DNA from: Candidatus Caldilinea saccharophila
Lineage (GTDB): Bacteria > Chloroflexota > Anaerolineae > Caldilineales > Caldilineaceae
Length of the DNA: 64,000 nt
Reading direction: 5' to 3'
Assembly: GCA_016710365.1 (NCBI GenBank)
Contig: JADJVW010000028.1
Coordinates: 1-64,000 of the forward strand
Shown here one piece after another: positions 28,864-39,756 of this stretch (positions are counted from its first letter, which is position 1; each line of letters begins with the position of its first letter). Under the pieces are notes generated by a model, which made no database searches, had not been told where the DNA came from, and saw only the letters and a list, made by a program, of their open reading frames with translations. The position numbers were made by a program, and so were the translations under genes.

Positions 28864-31743
28864 ATGACCACCACCCGCAAGAAACTGATCGAAGTCGCCC
28901 TGCCTCTCGAAGCCATCAACATCGCGTCGGCGCGCGAGAAGTCGATCCGGCATGGCCACCCGTCGACGCTGCATTTGTGGTGGGCGCGGCGACCGCTGGC
29001 CGCGGCGCGGGCGGTGATCTTTGCGCAGATGGTGGACGACCCATCGGCGCAGCCCGAGGCGCACCCGACGGCAGCGGCGCAGGAGGCGCGGCGGCAGGCC
29101 TTGTTCAAGCTGATCGAGCAGTTGGTGCAGTGGGAGAACACGACCAACGAGACAGTGCTGGAACAGGCGCGCGCCGAGATTCGCCAGAGCTGGGCGTGGC
29201 AGTGCCTGGGCGCAAATGCGGCCAGGCTGACCGACGCGCAGATCGCAGCCATGCTGGCAAGCGGCGAGCTGCCGCCGCTGCCCGCGTTTCATGACCCCTT
29301 TGCTGGCGGCGGCGCGCTGCCACTGGAGGCGCAGCGGCTGGGGCTGGAGAGCTATGCATCCGACCTCAATCCGGTGGCCGTGCTCATCAACAAGGCGATG
29401 ATCGAGATTCCGCCGAAGTTTGCGGGCAAGCCGCCAGTGAACCCAGCGGCGCGCCAGGATCGGACGCTGTTTAAGCAAGAGTGGCGCGGCGCTGCGGGAT
29501 TGGCCGAAGACGTGCGCTATTACGGCCAGTGGATGCGCGACGAGGCGGAGCAACGCATCGGCCATCTCTACCCCAAGATCGAGATCACAGCGGCGATGGT
29601 GGCCGAGCGCCCCGACCTCAAGCCCTACCAGGGCCGCAAGCTCACCGTCATCGCCTGGCTGTGGGCGCGCACGGTGAAGAGCCCCAACCCGGCCTTCGCC
29701 AACGTGGACGTGCCGCTGGCCTCGACCTTCATGCTCTCGACCAAGGCGGGCAAGGAGGCGTATGTCGAGCCGGTGATCGAGAACGGCGGCTATCGCTTCA
29801 CGGTGAAGGTGGGCAAGCCGCAATGCGGAGAAGCAAAGGAAAATGGGACAAAAGCTGGCGCGGGGCGAACTTTCGGTGCCTGATGTCCGGACGCCGATTT
29901 CGGGCGACCACATGCGCGCGAGGCAAAGGCCGGGGCGAATGGGCGCACGACTGATGGCGATCGTTGCCGAAGGTGAACGCGGGCGGGTGTACCTTTCGCC
30001 GACGCCGAACATGGAGGCACAGCGCACTGAGCGCAAAGCCGGGCTGGAAGCCAGAAACCGATCTGCCGATTGACCGCCGCTGGTTCTCCCCTCCTCTTTA
30101 CGGGATGCCAACCTTCGGCGATCTCTTCACCCCGCGCCAGCTCGTGGCGCTGACGACCTTCTCCGACCTGGTACTGACGGCGCGTGCGCGCGTGCGCGGC
30201 GATGCCGTGGCCGCCGGCCTGCCCGACGACGGGGTCGCGCTCGACGCCAGCGGGACGGGCGCGCAGGCCTATGCGGATGCGGTGGCGGTGTATTTGGGGT
30301 TCGCGCTTTCGAAGGTAGCTAATATCGGCTCCTCAATCGCATCGTGGATGACGCCAACGTGGAGAGCTCATCAGGCACATTCCGCGGCAAGCAATCCCGA
30401 TGGCTTGGGACTTTGCGAAAACAATCCGTTTTGCGGATGCCGGGTAGTCTTGGGCGCGCTTGATAAAGGGCAATGGATAATGGCGCACTTGCCAGCGGCA
30501 AGCTGCACGGTTGCGCCAACCGGGCCAACGCTGCCACGCAGCAGATTACACGCAACAAGGCTGTTTCAACTGACCCGCCCTACTACGACAACATCGGCTA
30601 CGCGGACCTTTCTGACTTCTTCTACGTCTGGCTGCGCCGCTCGCTCAAGACCGCTCTTCCCCGACCTTTCGCCACCCTGGCCGTTCCCAAGGCCGAGGAG
30701 CTGGTCGCTACGCCCTATCGACACGGTAGCAAGGGAAGCGGAAGCCTTTTTCCTGGACGGCATGACCAAAGCCATGCACCGCCTGCTGAGCAGGCACACC
30801 TGGCCTTTCCAGTCACGATATACTATGCATTTAAGCAAGCAGAAACCGAAGGAGAAGGAACCTCATCGACGGGTTGGGAGACTTTCCTTGATGCTGTTAT
30901 TCGTGCTGGATTTGCCTTGAGCGGCACTTGGCCGATGCGCACCGAAGGAGCGGGTCGTATCATAGCAAAGGACACCAACGCCCTGGCCTCCAGCATCGTC
31001 CTCGTCTGCCGTCGCCGCCCCGCCGATGCGCCCACGGCCACGCGCCGCGAGTTTGTCGCCGCGTTGCAGCGCGAGCTGCCCGCCGCGCTGGCGCACCTCC
31101 AGCGCGGCAACATCGCCCCGGTCGATCTGGCGCAGGCGGCCATCGGCCCCGGCATGGCGGTCTATACCCGCTACGCCAAGGTGCTCGACGCCGAAGGCAA
31201 GCCGCTGCCGGTGCGCGCCGCGCTGGCGCTGATCAACCAGACCCTCGACATGGTGCTGGCCGAGCAGGAAGGCGACTTCGACGCCGACACGCGCTGGGCG
31301 CTGGCCTGGTTCGAGCAGTTCGGCTTCCCGACGGCGAGTTCGGCGTCGCCGAGACGCTCTCCAAGGCCAAGAACACGAGCGTCTCGGGCATGGTGGAGGC
31401 GGGCATCGTCGCGGCGCGGGCGGGCAAGGTGCAACTCCTGCGTCCGGAGCAACTGGCCGCGGAGTGGGATCCGACTGCCGACAAGCGGCTGACGGTGTGG
31501 GAGATGGTGCATCACCTGGTGCGGGCGCTGGATGCAGGCGAGCGCGCCGCGGCCGAGCTGGTCGCCGGGCTGGGCAGTCACGCCGAGACCGCACGCGAGC
31601 TGGCCTACCGGCTCTATACGATCTGCGAGCGCAAGAAGCGCGCGCCGGAAGCGCTGGCCTATAACGCGCTGGTGCAAAGCTGGCCGGAGATCGTGCGGCT
31701 GTCGAAGGAAGCGCGTCCGCAGCAGCAGGAGCGGTTGCTGTAG
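28864..31743 (+). CDS. DUF1156 adenine-specific DNA methylase (several frameshifts)
   Basis: Starts MTTTRKKLIEVALPLEAINI and continues SAREKSIRHGHPSTLHLWWA, the signature opening of DUF1156 DNA methylases. Motif I-like HDPFAGGGALPLEAQRLG and, in a shifted frame, the catalytic DPPYYDNIGYADLSDFFYVW mark it as an amino-methyltransferase. Further family landmarks appear in different frames: RQAIPMAWDF near 30390, GTWPMRTE near 30930, and the C-terminal DGEFGVAETLSKAKNTSVSG to the stop at 31743. At least five frame changes occur between 29830 and 31340. One continuous protein of about 960 residues is implied. It would modify host DNA for the helicase/DUF499 system. Either the sequence has errors or the methylase is inactive; even spacing of shifts and retained motifs favour errors. 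Confidence 0.82.
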
Positions 31744-31763
31744 GGGAGATCGGTGGTCTGGAA

Positions 31764-31986
31764 CCTTCCTGGAAGCTCGCAGCTTCCAGGAAGGTGGTTG
31801 TTTGTCTCATCTGGTGAGCGAGTGGGGTCAGTCGGCGAATCTTCCTGGAAGCTCGCAGCTTCCAGGAAGGTGGGTGAGGCAGGCGTCGTTGTGCAGTCAA
31901 CGAGACGACAAGATTGTTTGTCTCATCTGGTCAGCGAGTGGGGTCAGTAGGGGAACCTTCCTGGAAGCTCGCAGCTTCCAGGAAGG
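31764..31986. repeat. Three REP1b copies upstream of the first RAYT
   Basis: Copies at 31764-31794, 31841-31870 and 31956-31986, separated by repeats of TTGTCTCATCTGGT and GCGAGTGGGGTCAGT. The last lies 28 bases before the RAYT start. Confidence 0.9.
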
Positions 31987-32014
31987 TGGGTGAGGCAGGA
32001 GTGGCGTGTAGCAT

Positions 32015-32608
32015 ATGCCAAAACGCAATCTTCAATTCGTTGCCGGGCAGTACTATCACATTTACAACCGCGGCGCGGGGCGGCAGTCGATCTTTCTGAA
32101 CAACGAGAACTACACCTACGCCCTGCGCCTGCTCAAACGCGTGGCAGCCGAATGCCAGGTCAGCGTCATCGCTTATTGCCTGCTGCCGAACCACTATCAC
32201 TGGCTGTTGCGTCAGGATGGCGACTGTCCGGCGAGCGCCGTGCCCAAGCGTGTCTTTGGCAGCTACAGTCAGGCGTTCAACAAAATTTATAACCGTTCCG
32301 GCGCCTTGTTTGAAGGACCGTTCAAAGCCATCGTCGTCGAAACCAACGGCTATCTGCATCATCTATGCCGGTACATCCATGCCAATCCGGTTCGTCACGC
32401 CATCGCCTTCGATCTGGAGATGTGGCCTTACTCGAATTACCTGGACTGGATTGGCAAGCGCAACGGTACGCTGGTTGACCCGGCATTTGTGGAGACGCAT
32501 TTCGGTTCGGCAATCGCATATCAGGCATACGTGCAGTCACTGCTTACAGGCGAGGTGCAGTTGCCAAAGAGTCTGCAAGGCTATCTGGATCAGTTGGAGA
32601 ATGAATAA
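32015..32608 (+). CDS. REP-associated tyrosine transposase (RAYT1)
   Basis: A 197-residue Y1 HUH endonuclease of the IS200-like TnpA_REP family. The HUH motif is LLPNHYHWLL (His about 62 and 64), and the catalytic Tyr is about residue 119 in CRYIHANPVRH. The N-terminal YYHIYNRGAGRQSIFLN is typical of RAYTs. These enzymes are domesticated single-strand transposases that nick and spread REP palindromes in trans instead of moving themselves. That fits here: REP1b copies flank it on both sides and its own 3' end is part of the tandem unit that follows. The frame is intact. It is probably the agent that seeded REP1. Confidence 0.93.
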   Translation: MPKRNLQFVAGQYYHIYNRGAGRQSIFLNNENYTYALRLLKRVAAECQVSVIAYCLLPNHYHWLLRQDGDCPASAVPKRVFGSYSQAFNKIYNRSGALFEGPFKAIVVETNGYLHHLCRYIHANPVRHAIAFDLEMWPYSNYLDWIGKRNGTLVDPAFVETHFGSAIAYQAYVQSLLTGEVQLPKSLQGYLDQLENE

Positions 32609-33456
32609 TGCGGCTGGAGACCCTTCCTGGAAGCTGCGAGCTTCCAGGAAGGTGGCAAACAATCATCGCTCCACGGCCATCGGGTGGGCAAGGCTATCTG
32701 GATCAGTTGGAGAATGAATAGTGCGGCTGGAGACCCTTCCTGGAAGCTGCGAGCTTCCAGGAAGGTGGTAGGCTAATCATCGCTCCACGGCCATCGGGCG
32801 GGCAAGGCTATCTGGATCAGTTGGAGAATGAATAATGCGGCTGGAGACCCTTCCTGGAAGCTGCGAGCTTCCAGGAAGGTGGTAGGCCAATCATCGCTCC
32901 ACGGCCATCGGGTGGGCAAGGCTATCTGGATCAGTTGGAGAATGAATAATGCGGCTGGAGACCCTTCCTGGAAGCTGCGAGCTTCCAGGAAGGTGGTAGG
33001 CCAATCATCGCTCCACGGCCATCGGGTGGGCAAGGCTATCTGGATCAGTTGGAGAATGAATAATGCGGCTGGAGACCCTTCCTGGAAGCTCGCAGCTTCC
33101 AGGAAGGTGGTAGGCTAATCATCGCTCCACGGCCATCGAGCGGGCAAGACCATCTGGATCAGTTGGAGAATGAATAGTGCGGCTGGAGACCCTTCCTGGA
33201 AGCTGCGAGCTTCCAGGAAGGTGGTAGGCTAATCATCGCTCAGCGGCCATCGAGCGGGCAAGACCATCTGGATCAGTTGGAGAATGAATAATGCGGCTGG
33301 AGACCCTTCCTGGAAGCTGCGAGCTTCCAGGAAGGTGAACAAACCAATCATCGCTCCACGGCCATCGGGTGGGCAAGGCTATCTGGATAAGTTGGAGAAT
33401 GAATAGTGCCGCTGGAGACCCTTCCTGGAAGCTGCGAGCTCCCAGGAAGGTGGGTA
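32581..33456. repeat. 114-bp tandem array carrying the RAYT1 3' end and REP1b
   Basis: Eight units beginning CTATCTGGATCAGTTGGAGA occur at 32581, 32694, 32808, 32922, 33036, 33150, 33264 and 33379, a period of 113-115 bp. The first is the true 3' end of the transposase gene, so each unit repeats its last codons (YLDQLENE and stop), then a REP1b palindrome (starts 32622, 32735, 32849, 32963, 33077, 33191, 33305, 33420), then CATCGCTCCACGGCCATCG. Units are nearly identical, implying recent expansion. Short frames inside the array are artefacts. Confidence 0.95.
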
Positions 33457-33467
33457 GGCCACCGGTC

Positions 33468-36400
33468 ATGGACAACACGAAAGGAAAAAATCCTTGGCGA
33501 TTACCAATCACGAACGCGTGGGCAAGGCGCTGGAGATTCTGGCGATGGGCTAAAGCCATTTGTCACACGTGAACTCGAAATAAAGTATGGCAAGTACTGG
33601 GTCACCACCGTCACCAGTGGCTGGCCGCGCGATCTGGATTGGGGCGATGATGACGATCCCAATCTTGACGCAGCGGTGCTGTTGCGCATGATGTGGGATC
33701 AGTGGAACGCCGTCTTCAATCGTACGCTGGGCTTTACTGAGCGCAGCATTGTCAGCGAACTGCGCGAGACGCGCAACAAGTGGGCGCACCAGAATGCCTT
33801 TTCCAGCGACGATGCCTACCGTGCGCTCGATTCCACTGCGCGCCTGCTGACCGCAGTCTCGGCGCCGCAGGCCGATGAGATCGAGAAGTTGAAGATGGAG
33901 TTGCTGCGCGTGCGCTTCGACGAGCAGGTGCGCAACGAACGGCGCAAGGGTGCGGGCACGGCAGTTGAAAGTGCAAGCACCGGCGCGCTCAAACCGTGGC
34001 GCGAAGTGGTCACGCCCCATCGCGATGTCGCAAGCGGCCGCTATCAGCAGGCCGAATTTGCCGCGGATCTTTGGCAGGTTCATCTGGACGAAGGCACGGA
34101 CGAATATCGCAACCCCGGCGAGTTCTATCGCCGCACCTATCTGACCGAGAGCCTGAGACGGCTGCTCGTCAATGCGGTGGAACGGCTGGCCGGCCAGGGC
34201 GGCGACCCGGTGGTGCAGTTGCAGACCAATTTCGGCGGCGGCAAGACGCACTCCATGCTGGCGCTCTATCATCTCTTTTCGGGCGTCGCGCCGGGCGAGT
34301 TGGCCGGCATCGATGCGGTGATGCAAGAAGTAGGAAATAGGAGAGAGGAAGTAGGAAATAGGAGAGAGGAAGTAGGAGATAAAGAAGGCGGCGCGTTCCC
34401 TGCTTCCTCCTTGCTCTCTCCTACTTCCTCCCCCGTACGCCGCGTCGTGTTGGTGGGCAACAAGCTTTCGCCGGGCAATCCTGCGGTCAAGGCGGATGGC
34501 ACGGTGGTGCATACGCTGTGGGGTGAGTTGGCGTGGCAGCTTGGTTTTGCCGCCGGTGGCGTGACGGAGGCGCGCAAGGCTTACGATCAGGTGCGCGCCG
34601 ACGATGAGAAGGCGACCAGTCCCGGTGACGCGTTGCGCACGTTGTTCAAGACGTATGGGCCGTGCCTGGTGCTGATCGACGAGTGGGTCGCCTATGCCCG
34701 CCAGCTTCACGACCAGAGCGACCTGCCCGGTGGCAGCTTCGAGACGCAGTTCACCTTTGCCCAGGCGCTCACCGAGTCGGCCAAGCTGGCGCAAAATTGC
34801 CTGCTCGTCATCAGCCTGCCCGCCTCCGACACGGCCGGCTCGCCGCACACGCGCGCCGACGACGCCGAAGTGGGCGGTCAACGCGGTCGCGAGGCGCTGG
34901 AGCGGCTGCGCAACGTGGTGGGGCGCATCGAATCGTCGTGGCGGCCACGGCCCGAAGAAGGCTTCGAGATCGTGCGCCGTCGTCTCTTCGAGCCGCTGAC
35001 CGACCCGGCACAGTTCCGCCACCGCGATGTGGTGGCGCGCGCGTTTGCCGACCTCTACCGCACGCAGGCGCAGGAGTTTCCGCCCGAATGCCGCGATGGC
35101 GACTACGAGCAGCGCTTGAAAGCGGCGTACCCCATCCACCCGGAGGTCTTTGACCGGCTCTACAACGACTGGTCGACGCTGGTGAAGTTTCAGCGTACGC
35201 GCGGCGTGCTGCGTCTCATGGCCGCGGTCATCCACAGCCTGTGGGCAAAGGGCGACCGCAACCCGCTGATCCAGCCGGGCAATCTGCCCATCGACGACCC
35301 GCGCGTCAATTTGAGTTAACGCGCTATCTTTCCGACAACTGGGCGCCGATCATCGAGAAGGATGTGGATGGCCCGCACTCGCTGCCGGTGACGCTGGACG
35401 GCGAGGTCCCGAACCTGGGCAAGTTTGCCGCGTGCCGCCGCGTGGCGCGCACGATCTATCTAGGCTCCGCGCCGTTGACCGCGGTTGCCAACCGAGGCAT
35501 GGAGGATCGCCGCGTCAAACTGGGCTGTGTCATGCCGGGCGAAACGCCTGCGGTCTTTGGCGATGCGCTGCGTCGGCTGGCCGGGGTTGCGACCTATCTC
35601 TACCAGGATGGCGCCCGCTACTGGTACGCCACGCAGCCCACCGTCACCAAGCTTGCCGAAGACCGCGCCGAACAGTTAAAGCGTGACGGCGACAAAGTTG
35701 CGCAGGAAATGGAGCGACGCCTGCGCAAGGACCTGGAGCGCAAGGGCGAATTCAACCGCGTTCATCCACTGCCGGCCACCTCTGCCGACGTGCCCGACGA
35801 TCTCGATGCACGGCTGGTGGTGCTGCGCCCGGACTATCCTTACAGCAAGGAGGCGCTCTCGCGCGCCGAACAGGCCGCCAAGGAGATTCTCGCCAATCGC
35901 GGCAACGCGCCCCGCCTCTATCAGAACACGCTCGTCTTTCTTGCCGCGGACAAGAACCGACTGCAAGATCTGGATGAGGCGGTGCGGCGGTATCTGGCCT
36001 GGCAGTCGATCTTGGAAGAGAAAGATATCCTCGACCTGTCGCCGCACCAGGTCAAGCAGGCCGAGACGCAGCGCACTTCGGCGGACGGTGCAGTCACGGC
36101 GCGGCTGCCGGAAACCTACCAGTGGTTGCTTGCGCCAGTGCAGTCGTCGCCGCAGTCGGCCGTGGAGTGGTCGGCCGTGCGTCTCAGTGGACAAGATGCG
36201 CTGGCCGTGCGCGCCGGCAAGAAGCTGATCAACGATGAACTGCTCGTTGCCCAGCTTGGACCGACTACGCTGCGCCTGGAGATGGATCGCATCCCGCTCT
36301 GGCGTGGGGACGCTGTGCCCATTCGCCAACTGGTGGAGGATTTTGCCCGCTACCTCTACTTGCCGCGGCTGTGCGATACAAGTGTGTTGACCAATGCGAT

Positions 36401-36918
36401 CCAGCGCGGGCTGGCGCTGCTCACCTGGACTCAAGACGCCTTTGCGTATGCGGAAAGGTATGACAAAGATAAAAATACTGAGCGCTATCGTGGCCTGCAG
36501 TCCGGTCAACGCATAATGATCGTTGCCAGCGACGGCGGTCTGCTGGTGCGGCCGGAGGTGGCGCAGCGCCAGATGGAGGCAGAAAGCACCGCAACGTCTG
36601 TCACTGTAGTGGATCCATCCCCTGACCCCGACCCAAATCCTTTTGGCCCTGGACTCCCACCGCCGCCACCGCTTGTCAAGATGCAGCCCAAACGCTACTA
36701 CGCGCGTCGCACTCGATCCGCAGCGCACCGGCCGCGACGCCAGCCGCATTGCTGACGAGGTCATCACCCATCTGGTGGGGTTAATCGGGGCAAACGTGAC
36801 CATCACCCTGGAGATCGAGGTCGATGTGCCGGCGGGCGTACCGGATACTGTGGTGACGATCGTGACGGAGAACAGCCGGGCGCTGAAGTTTGAGAATCAT
36901 GGGTTTGAGAGCGAGTGA
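33468..36918 (+). CDS. DUF499 ATPase with HEPN-like N-terminus (several frameshifts)
   Basis: Large ATP-binding protein of the DUF499 type, about 1150 residues. The N-terminal part contains FTERSIVSELRETRNKWAHQ, a Swt1-like HEPN helix with the R-N-x-x-x-H ribonuclease-type motif. Walker A is LQTNFGGGKTHSMLAL; Walker B-like LVLIDEWVAYARQL follows. Known relatives accompany DUF1156 methylases and SNF2 helicases. Frame breaks: near 33485-33490 an A6 run needs one more A; near 33547 GGG needs one more G (restoring GLKPFVTREL); one near 35310; one near 36695. All look like missing bases in short runs. ATG 33468 lies 17 bases after the last REP1b. A low-complexity palindromic insertion occupies 34326-34437. 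The C-terminal tail ends ENSRALKFENHGFESE. Confidence 0.85.
34326..34437. repeat. In-frame palindromic insertion in the DUF499 gene
   Basis: Direct repeats of GAAGTAGGAAATAGGAGAGA on the left and their complement CTCTCCTACTTCCTCC on the right form an imperfect inverted repeat of about 110 bp. It adds roughly 37 residues (repeated EVGNRRE then SSLLSPTSSP) without breaking frame, directly after the Walker A domain core. Confidence 0.75.
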
Positions 36919-36989
36919 TTGTTCGCTGACCAGCGACCCGCCCGCCGCCCCCTTTGCTTCTTTCCCACTTTGCGGCTAAATTGCTGGCT

Positions 36990-37709
36990 ATGGCTGCCTT
37001 GACTGTCACCATCCTGGTCATCGAAGACGACCGCCAGATCCGGCGCGTCGTGCAGGGCTATCTGGCGCAGGCGGGCTATCGCGTGCTGACGGCCAGCGAC
37101 GGCGAAACGGGGCTGGCGCTGGCCCAGCATGAGAAGCCGGCGCTGATCGTGCTTGACCTCATGCTGCCAGGGCTGGACGGCTGGGAGATCACGCGGCGCC
37201 TGCGCCAGAGCAGCGACCCGGCGGTCGCCAACGTCCACATCTTGATGCTGACCGCGCGTGTGGAGGAGGGCGACCGCGTGCGGGGTCTTGCCCTTGGCGC
37301 CGACGATTACGTCATTAAACCTTTCAGCCCGCGCGAGTTGGTTGCGCGCGTGCAGGCCGCGCTGCGCCGGCTGCAGCGGCTGCCCAACGCAGCCACGGCC
37401 CAGGTGCTGGTGCAGGACGCGCTGCGCCTGGACCCGACCTATCGCAACGCCACGCTAAACGACACAGATGCGGAACTGACCGCCGTCGAGTTTGACATTC
37501 TCTATACGCTGATGCGCCAGCCCGGCCGCCCGTTTACCCGCGATGAGCTGCTCACCGTCATCCAGAAAAGCGACAACAGCAGCGCTTTCGCCTACGAGCG
37601 CACCGTGGATGCGCACATCAAGAACCTGCGCCACAAGCTGGGCGGCGCAGGCCGGCATAGCCGCTTTATCGAAACCGTCCATGGCGTCGGTTATCGCTTT
37701 GCACCCTGA
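36990..37709 (+). CDS. OmpR/PhoB-family response regulator
   Basis: A 239-residue two-component response regulator. The receiver domain has the acidic pair IEDD (13-14), the phosphoacceptor Asp56 in IVLDLMLPG and the conserved Lys in VIKPF. The C-terminal winged helix (from about residue 140) ends YERTVDAHIKNLRHKLG and HGVGYRFAP, the hallmark of OmpR/PhoB output domains. ATG 36990 starts MAALTVTILVIEDD. The sensor kinase gene follows after seven bases. OmpR-type regulators bind direct repeats 11 bp apart; such boxes lie before the Cu ATPase (39757) and the multicopper oxidase (18740), so control of copper genes is proposed. Confidence 0.93.
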   Translation: MAALTVTILVIEDDRQIRRVVQGYLAQAGYRVLTASDGETGLALAQHEKPALIVLDLMLPGLDGWEITRRLRQSSDPAVANVHILMLTARVEEGDRVRGLALGADDYVIKPFSPRELVARVQAALRRLQRLPNAATAQVLVQDALRLDPTYRNATLNDTDAELTAVEFDILYTLMRQPGRPFTRDELLTVIQKSDNSSAFAYERTVDAHIKNLRHKLGGAGRHSRFIETVHGVGYRFAP

Positions 37710-37716
37710 GTTCTCC

Positions 37717-39116
37717 ATGCGCAACCAACTCTGGCTCAAACTGACCGGCGCCTTTGCGCTCATTATCTTTATCGGCGTCATCGTCACCGTGTGGCTCACC
37801 AGCCAAGGGGCGGCCACGCAGTTGGAACATTTCATGGTTGCCAACCAGATGGTGCGCCTAACGACCATGCAGGCCGTGCTCGCCGGCTACTACACTCGGC
37901 ACAAAGGTTGGAGCGGCATTGATGACGCGCTGGAAGGGCTGGTGTTGAACGCGTCCGACGGGGTTATGACCGGTATGTTTGGCAGCATGATGGGCATGGC
38001 CGCCAACCACATCCAGGTGCTGGACGCCGCAGGCCGGGTGGTGGCCGATTCGGCCGGGGCTGCCGGCGGCGCGCCTTGACCAATGCGCCGTTGGAGCATT
38101 GGCCGCTCATCGTTGACGGCGTACTGGCCGGTGAACTGGTGGTGGAAGGCTCGCTGATGGGTGCGGCCGCGTCGGACCCCACCTCGCTTGTGGGTAGCAT
38201 CACGCGCACGGTCTTTGTCGCCGCCGCGCTGGCCGCGCTGGCCGGCCTGCTGCTGGCCGCCGCGCTCGTGCACCAGATCACGCGTCCGCTGGTCGAACTG
38301 ACGCACGCCTCGCGGCGCATTGCCCAGGGTGATTTGCATGTCCACGTGCCGGTCAGAAGCACCGACGAAGTGGGCGAACTGGCCACTACCTTCAACCAGA
38401 TGGCGACCAGTCTGGCGGAGCAGGAGCGGCTGCGCCGTGACCTGATAGCCGACGTGGCCCACGAACTGCGCACGCCGCTGACCGGTATTCAGGGCGCAGT
38501 CGAAGCCATGCAGGATGGCATCTTTCCCGCCGACGCCGAAAATCTTGAGGCGCTGCACGCCGAGGTGCTGCTGCTCAACCGCCTCATCGATGATTTGCGG
38601 ACACTGGCCAACGCCGAGGCGGGACAGCTTGCGCTGGAACTGGCGCCGTTCGACCTGGCTGACCTCTGCCGCAGCCAAGTCAACGCCCTGCACTTCAAGG
38701 CCGCCGAACGCTCGGTAACGCTGACGACGAATTGCCCCGCGCAGATGCCGCCGGTGCAGGGCGACGCACAGCGCCTGAATCAGGTGCTGCTCAATCTGCT
38801 CGACAATGCGCTGCGCCACACCGAAGCAGGCGGACACGTGGCCGTCGCGGCCCACGCCAGCGCGACGGAAGTCTTTCTCACCGTCACCGATGATGGCCCC
38901 GGTATTGCCGCTGCCGATCTGCCCTATCTATTTGATCGCTTTTATCGAGGCGACCGCTCGCGTACACGCACCACCGGCGGCTCCGGGCTGGGACTTGCCA
39001 TTGCGCGCCAGATTGTCGAGGCGCATGGGGGCTGTATGTGGGTTGACAGCCCGCCGCCTGGCGCCAAACATGGCGCTGAATTCGGGATGATGTTGCCCCG
39101 ACCTGTTCAAAGTTGA
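37717..39116 (+). CDS. Sensor histidine kinase (one frameshift)
   Basis: Membrane sensor kinase of about 465 residues. A first membrane helix (LTGAFALIIFIGVIVTVWLT) and a second (VFVAAALAALAGLLLAAALV) bracket a sensor loop rich in Met (MTGMFGSMMGMAANH), which would suit copper or silver sensing. Then come a HAMP domain (ITRPLVELTHASRRIAQGDL), the phosphorylated H-box DVAHELRTPLTG, the N-box LLNLLDNALRH and ATP-binding DDGPGI and GSGLGLAI. The frame shifts near 38075; one more C in the CC run gives GAPLTNAPLEHW and restores the whole protein. It is co-transcribed with the response regulator upstream. Confidence 0.9.
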
Positions 39117-39131
39117 GTGTTTATTTTTACC

Positions 39132-39746
39132 ATGCAGACGCAAAGCCACTTTCTGATGACCGCGGCAGCGCTGACGCCCCTACGCCAGCGCCCCTGGTTG
39201 GGCGCCACCGAAGTTGCCGGGCTGCTGACAGGAGCCGTACTGCCGGACTTACCATTTTTCGTGCTGACGCTTGGCGGCGAAGCCTACTACCGCTGGATAG
39301 CGACGCCTCCGCCTACAGCCATCATCATGGAATATCTGCACTTCACGCTCTTCTACACCGACCCGCTCTGGATCGGCGCGCACAACTTTTTCCACTCGCT
39401 ATTGATCAACAGCGCGCTCCTCGTCGCCGGCTGGTGGGGGTGGCGACGGCGCGGCAGCCGCGTCGACAGGTTTGTCTTTTGGGCGGCGGTTGCCATGCTG
39501 ATCCATGTGTTCATCGATATCTTCACCCATCACAGCGATGGCCCCTTAATCTTGTTCCCTGTCGATTGGAACTACCGCTATTCCAGCCCTATCAGCTACT
39601 GGGAGAGCGGCGCCGGCGGGCAGACCTTTTTCATATTTGAAATAATCCTCAATTTGGTGCTGGTAGCGTATCTCGCGGTTGCCTATTGGCCGACCATCCG
39701 CAGGCGCTGGCGGCGCAAAACGCCGGCGCCCTCTTCCAAACGTTGA
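39132..39746 (+). CDS. YdjM/DUF457-like membrane-bound hydrolase family protein
   Basis: A 204-residue predicted integral membrane protein. It opens MQTQSHFLMTAA, with an early His, and carries PDLPFF, HNFFHSLL and HVFIDIFTHHSDGP, a pattern of conserved His and Asp residues like that of the DUF457/YdjM group annotated as membrane-bound metal-dependent hydrolases. Four hydrophobic segments are visible. A GTG at 39117 directly after the kinase stop is an alternative start; ATG 39132 matches the family N-terminus better. Function is unproven. It sits between the two-component system and the Cu ATPase, probably in the same transcription unit as the kinase. Confidence 0.7.
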   Translation: MQTQSHFLMTAAALTPLRQRPWLGATEVAGLLTGAVLPDLPFFVLTLGGEAYYRWIATPPPTAIIMEYLHFTLFYTDPLWIGAHNFFHSLLINSALLVAGWWGWRRRGSRVDRFVFWAAVAMLIHVFIDIFTHHSDGPLILFPVDWNYRYSSPISYWESGAGGQTFFIFEIILNLVLVAYLAVAYWPTIRRRWRRKTPAPSSKR

Positions 39747-39756
39747 GAGAGCAGGG

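Noticed and set aside
32773..33118. Small frames on both strands in the 114-bp array
   Set aside because: Repeat-encoded; the conserved part is the displaced end of RAYT1.
33550..35235. 561-codon - strand frame over DUF499
   Set aside because: Antisense to a gene with Walker motifs and the HEPN-like motif; no family resemblance.
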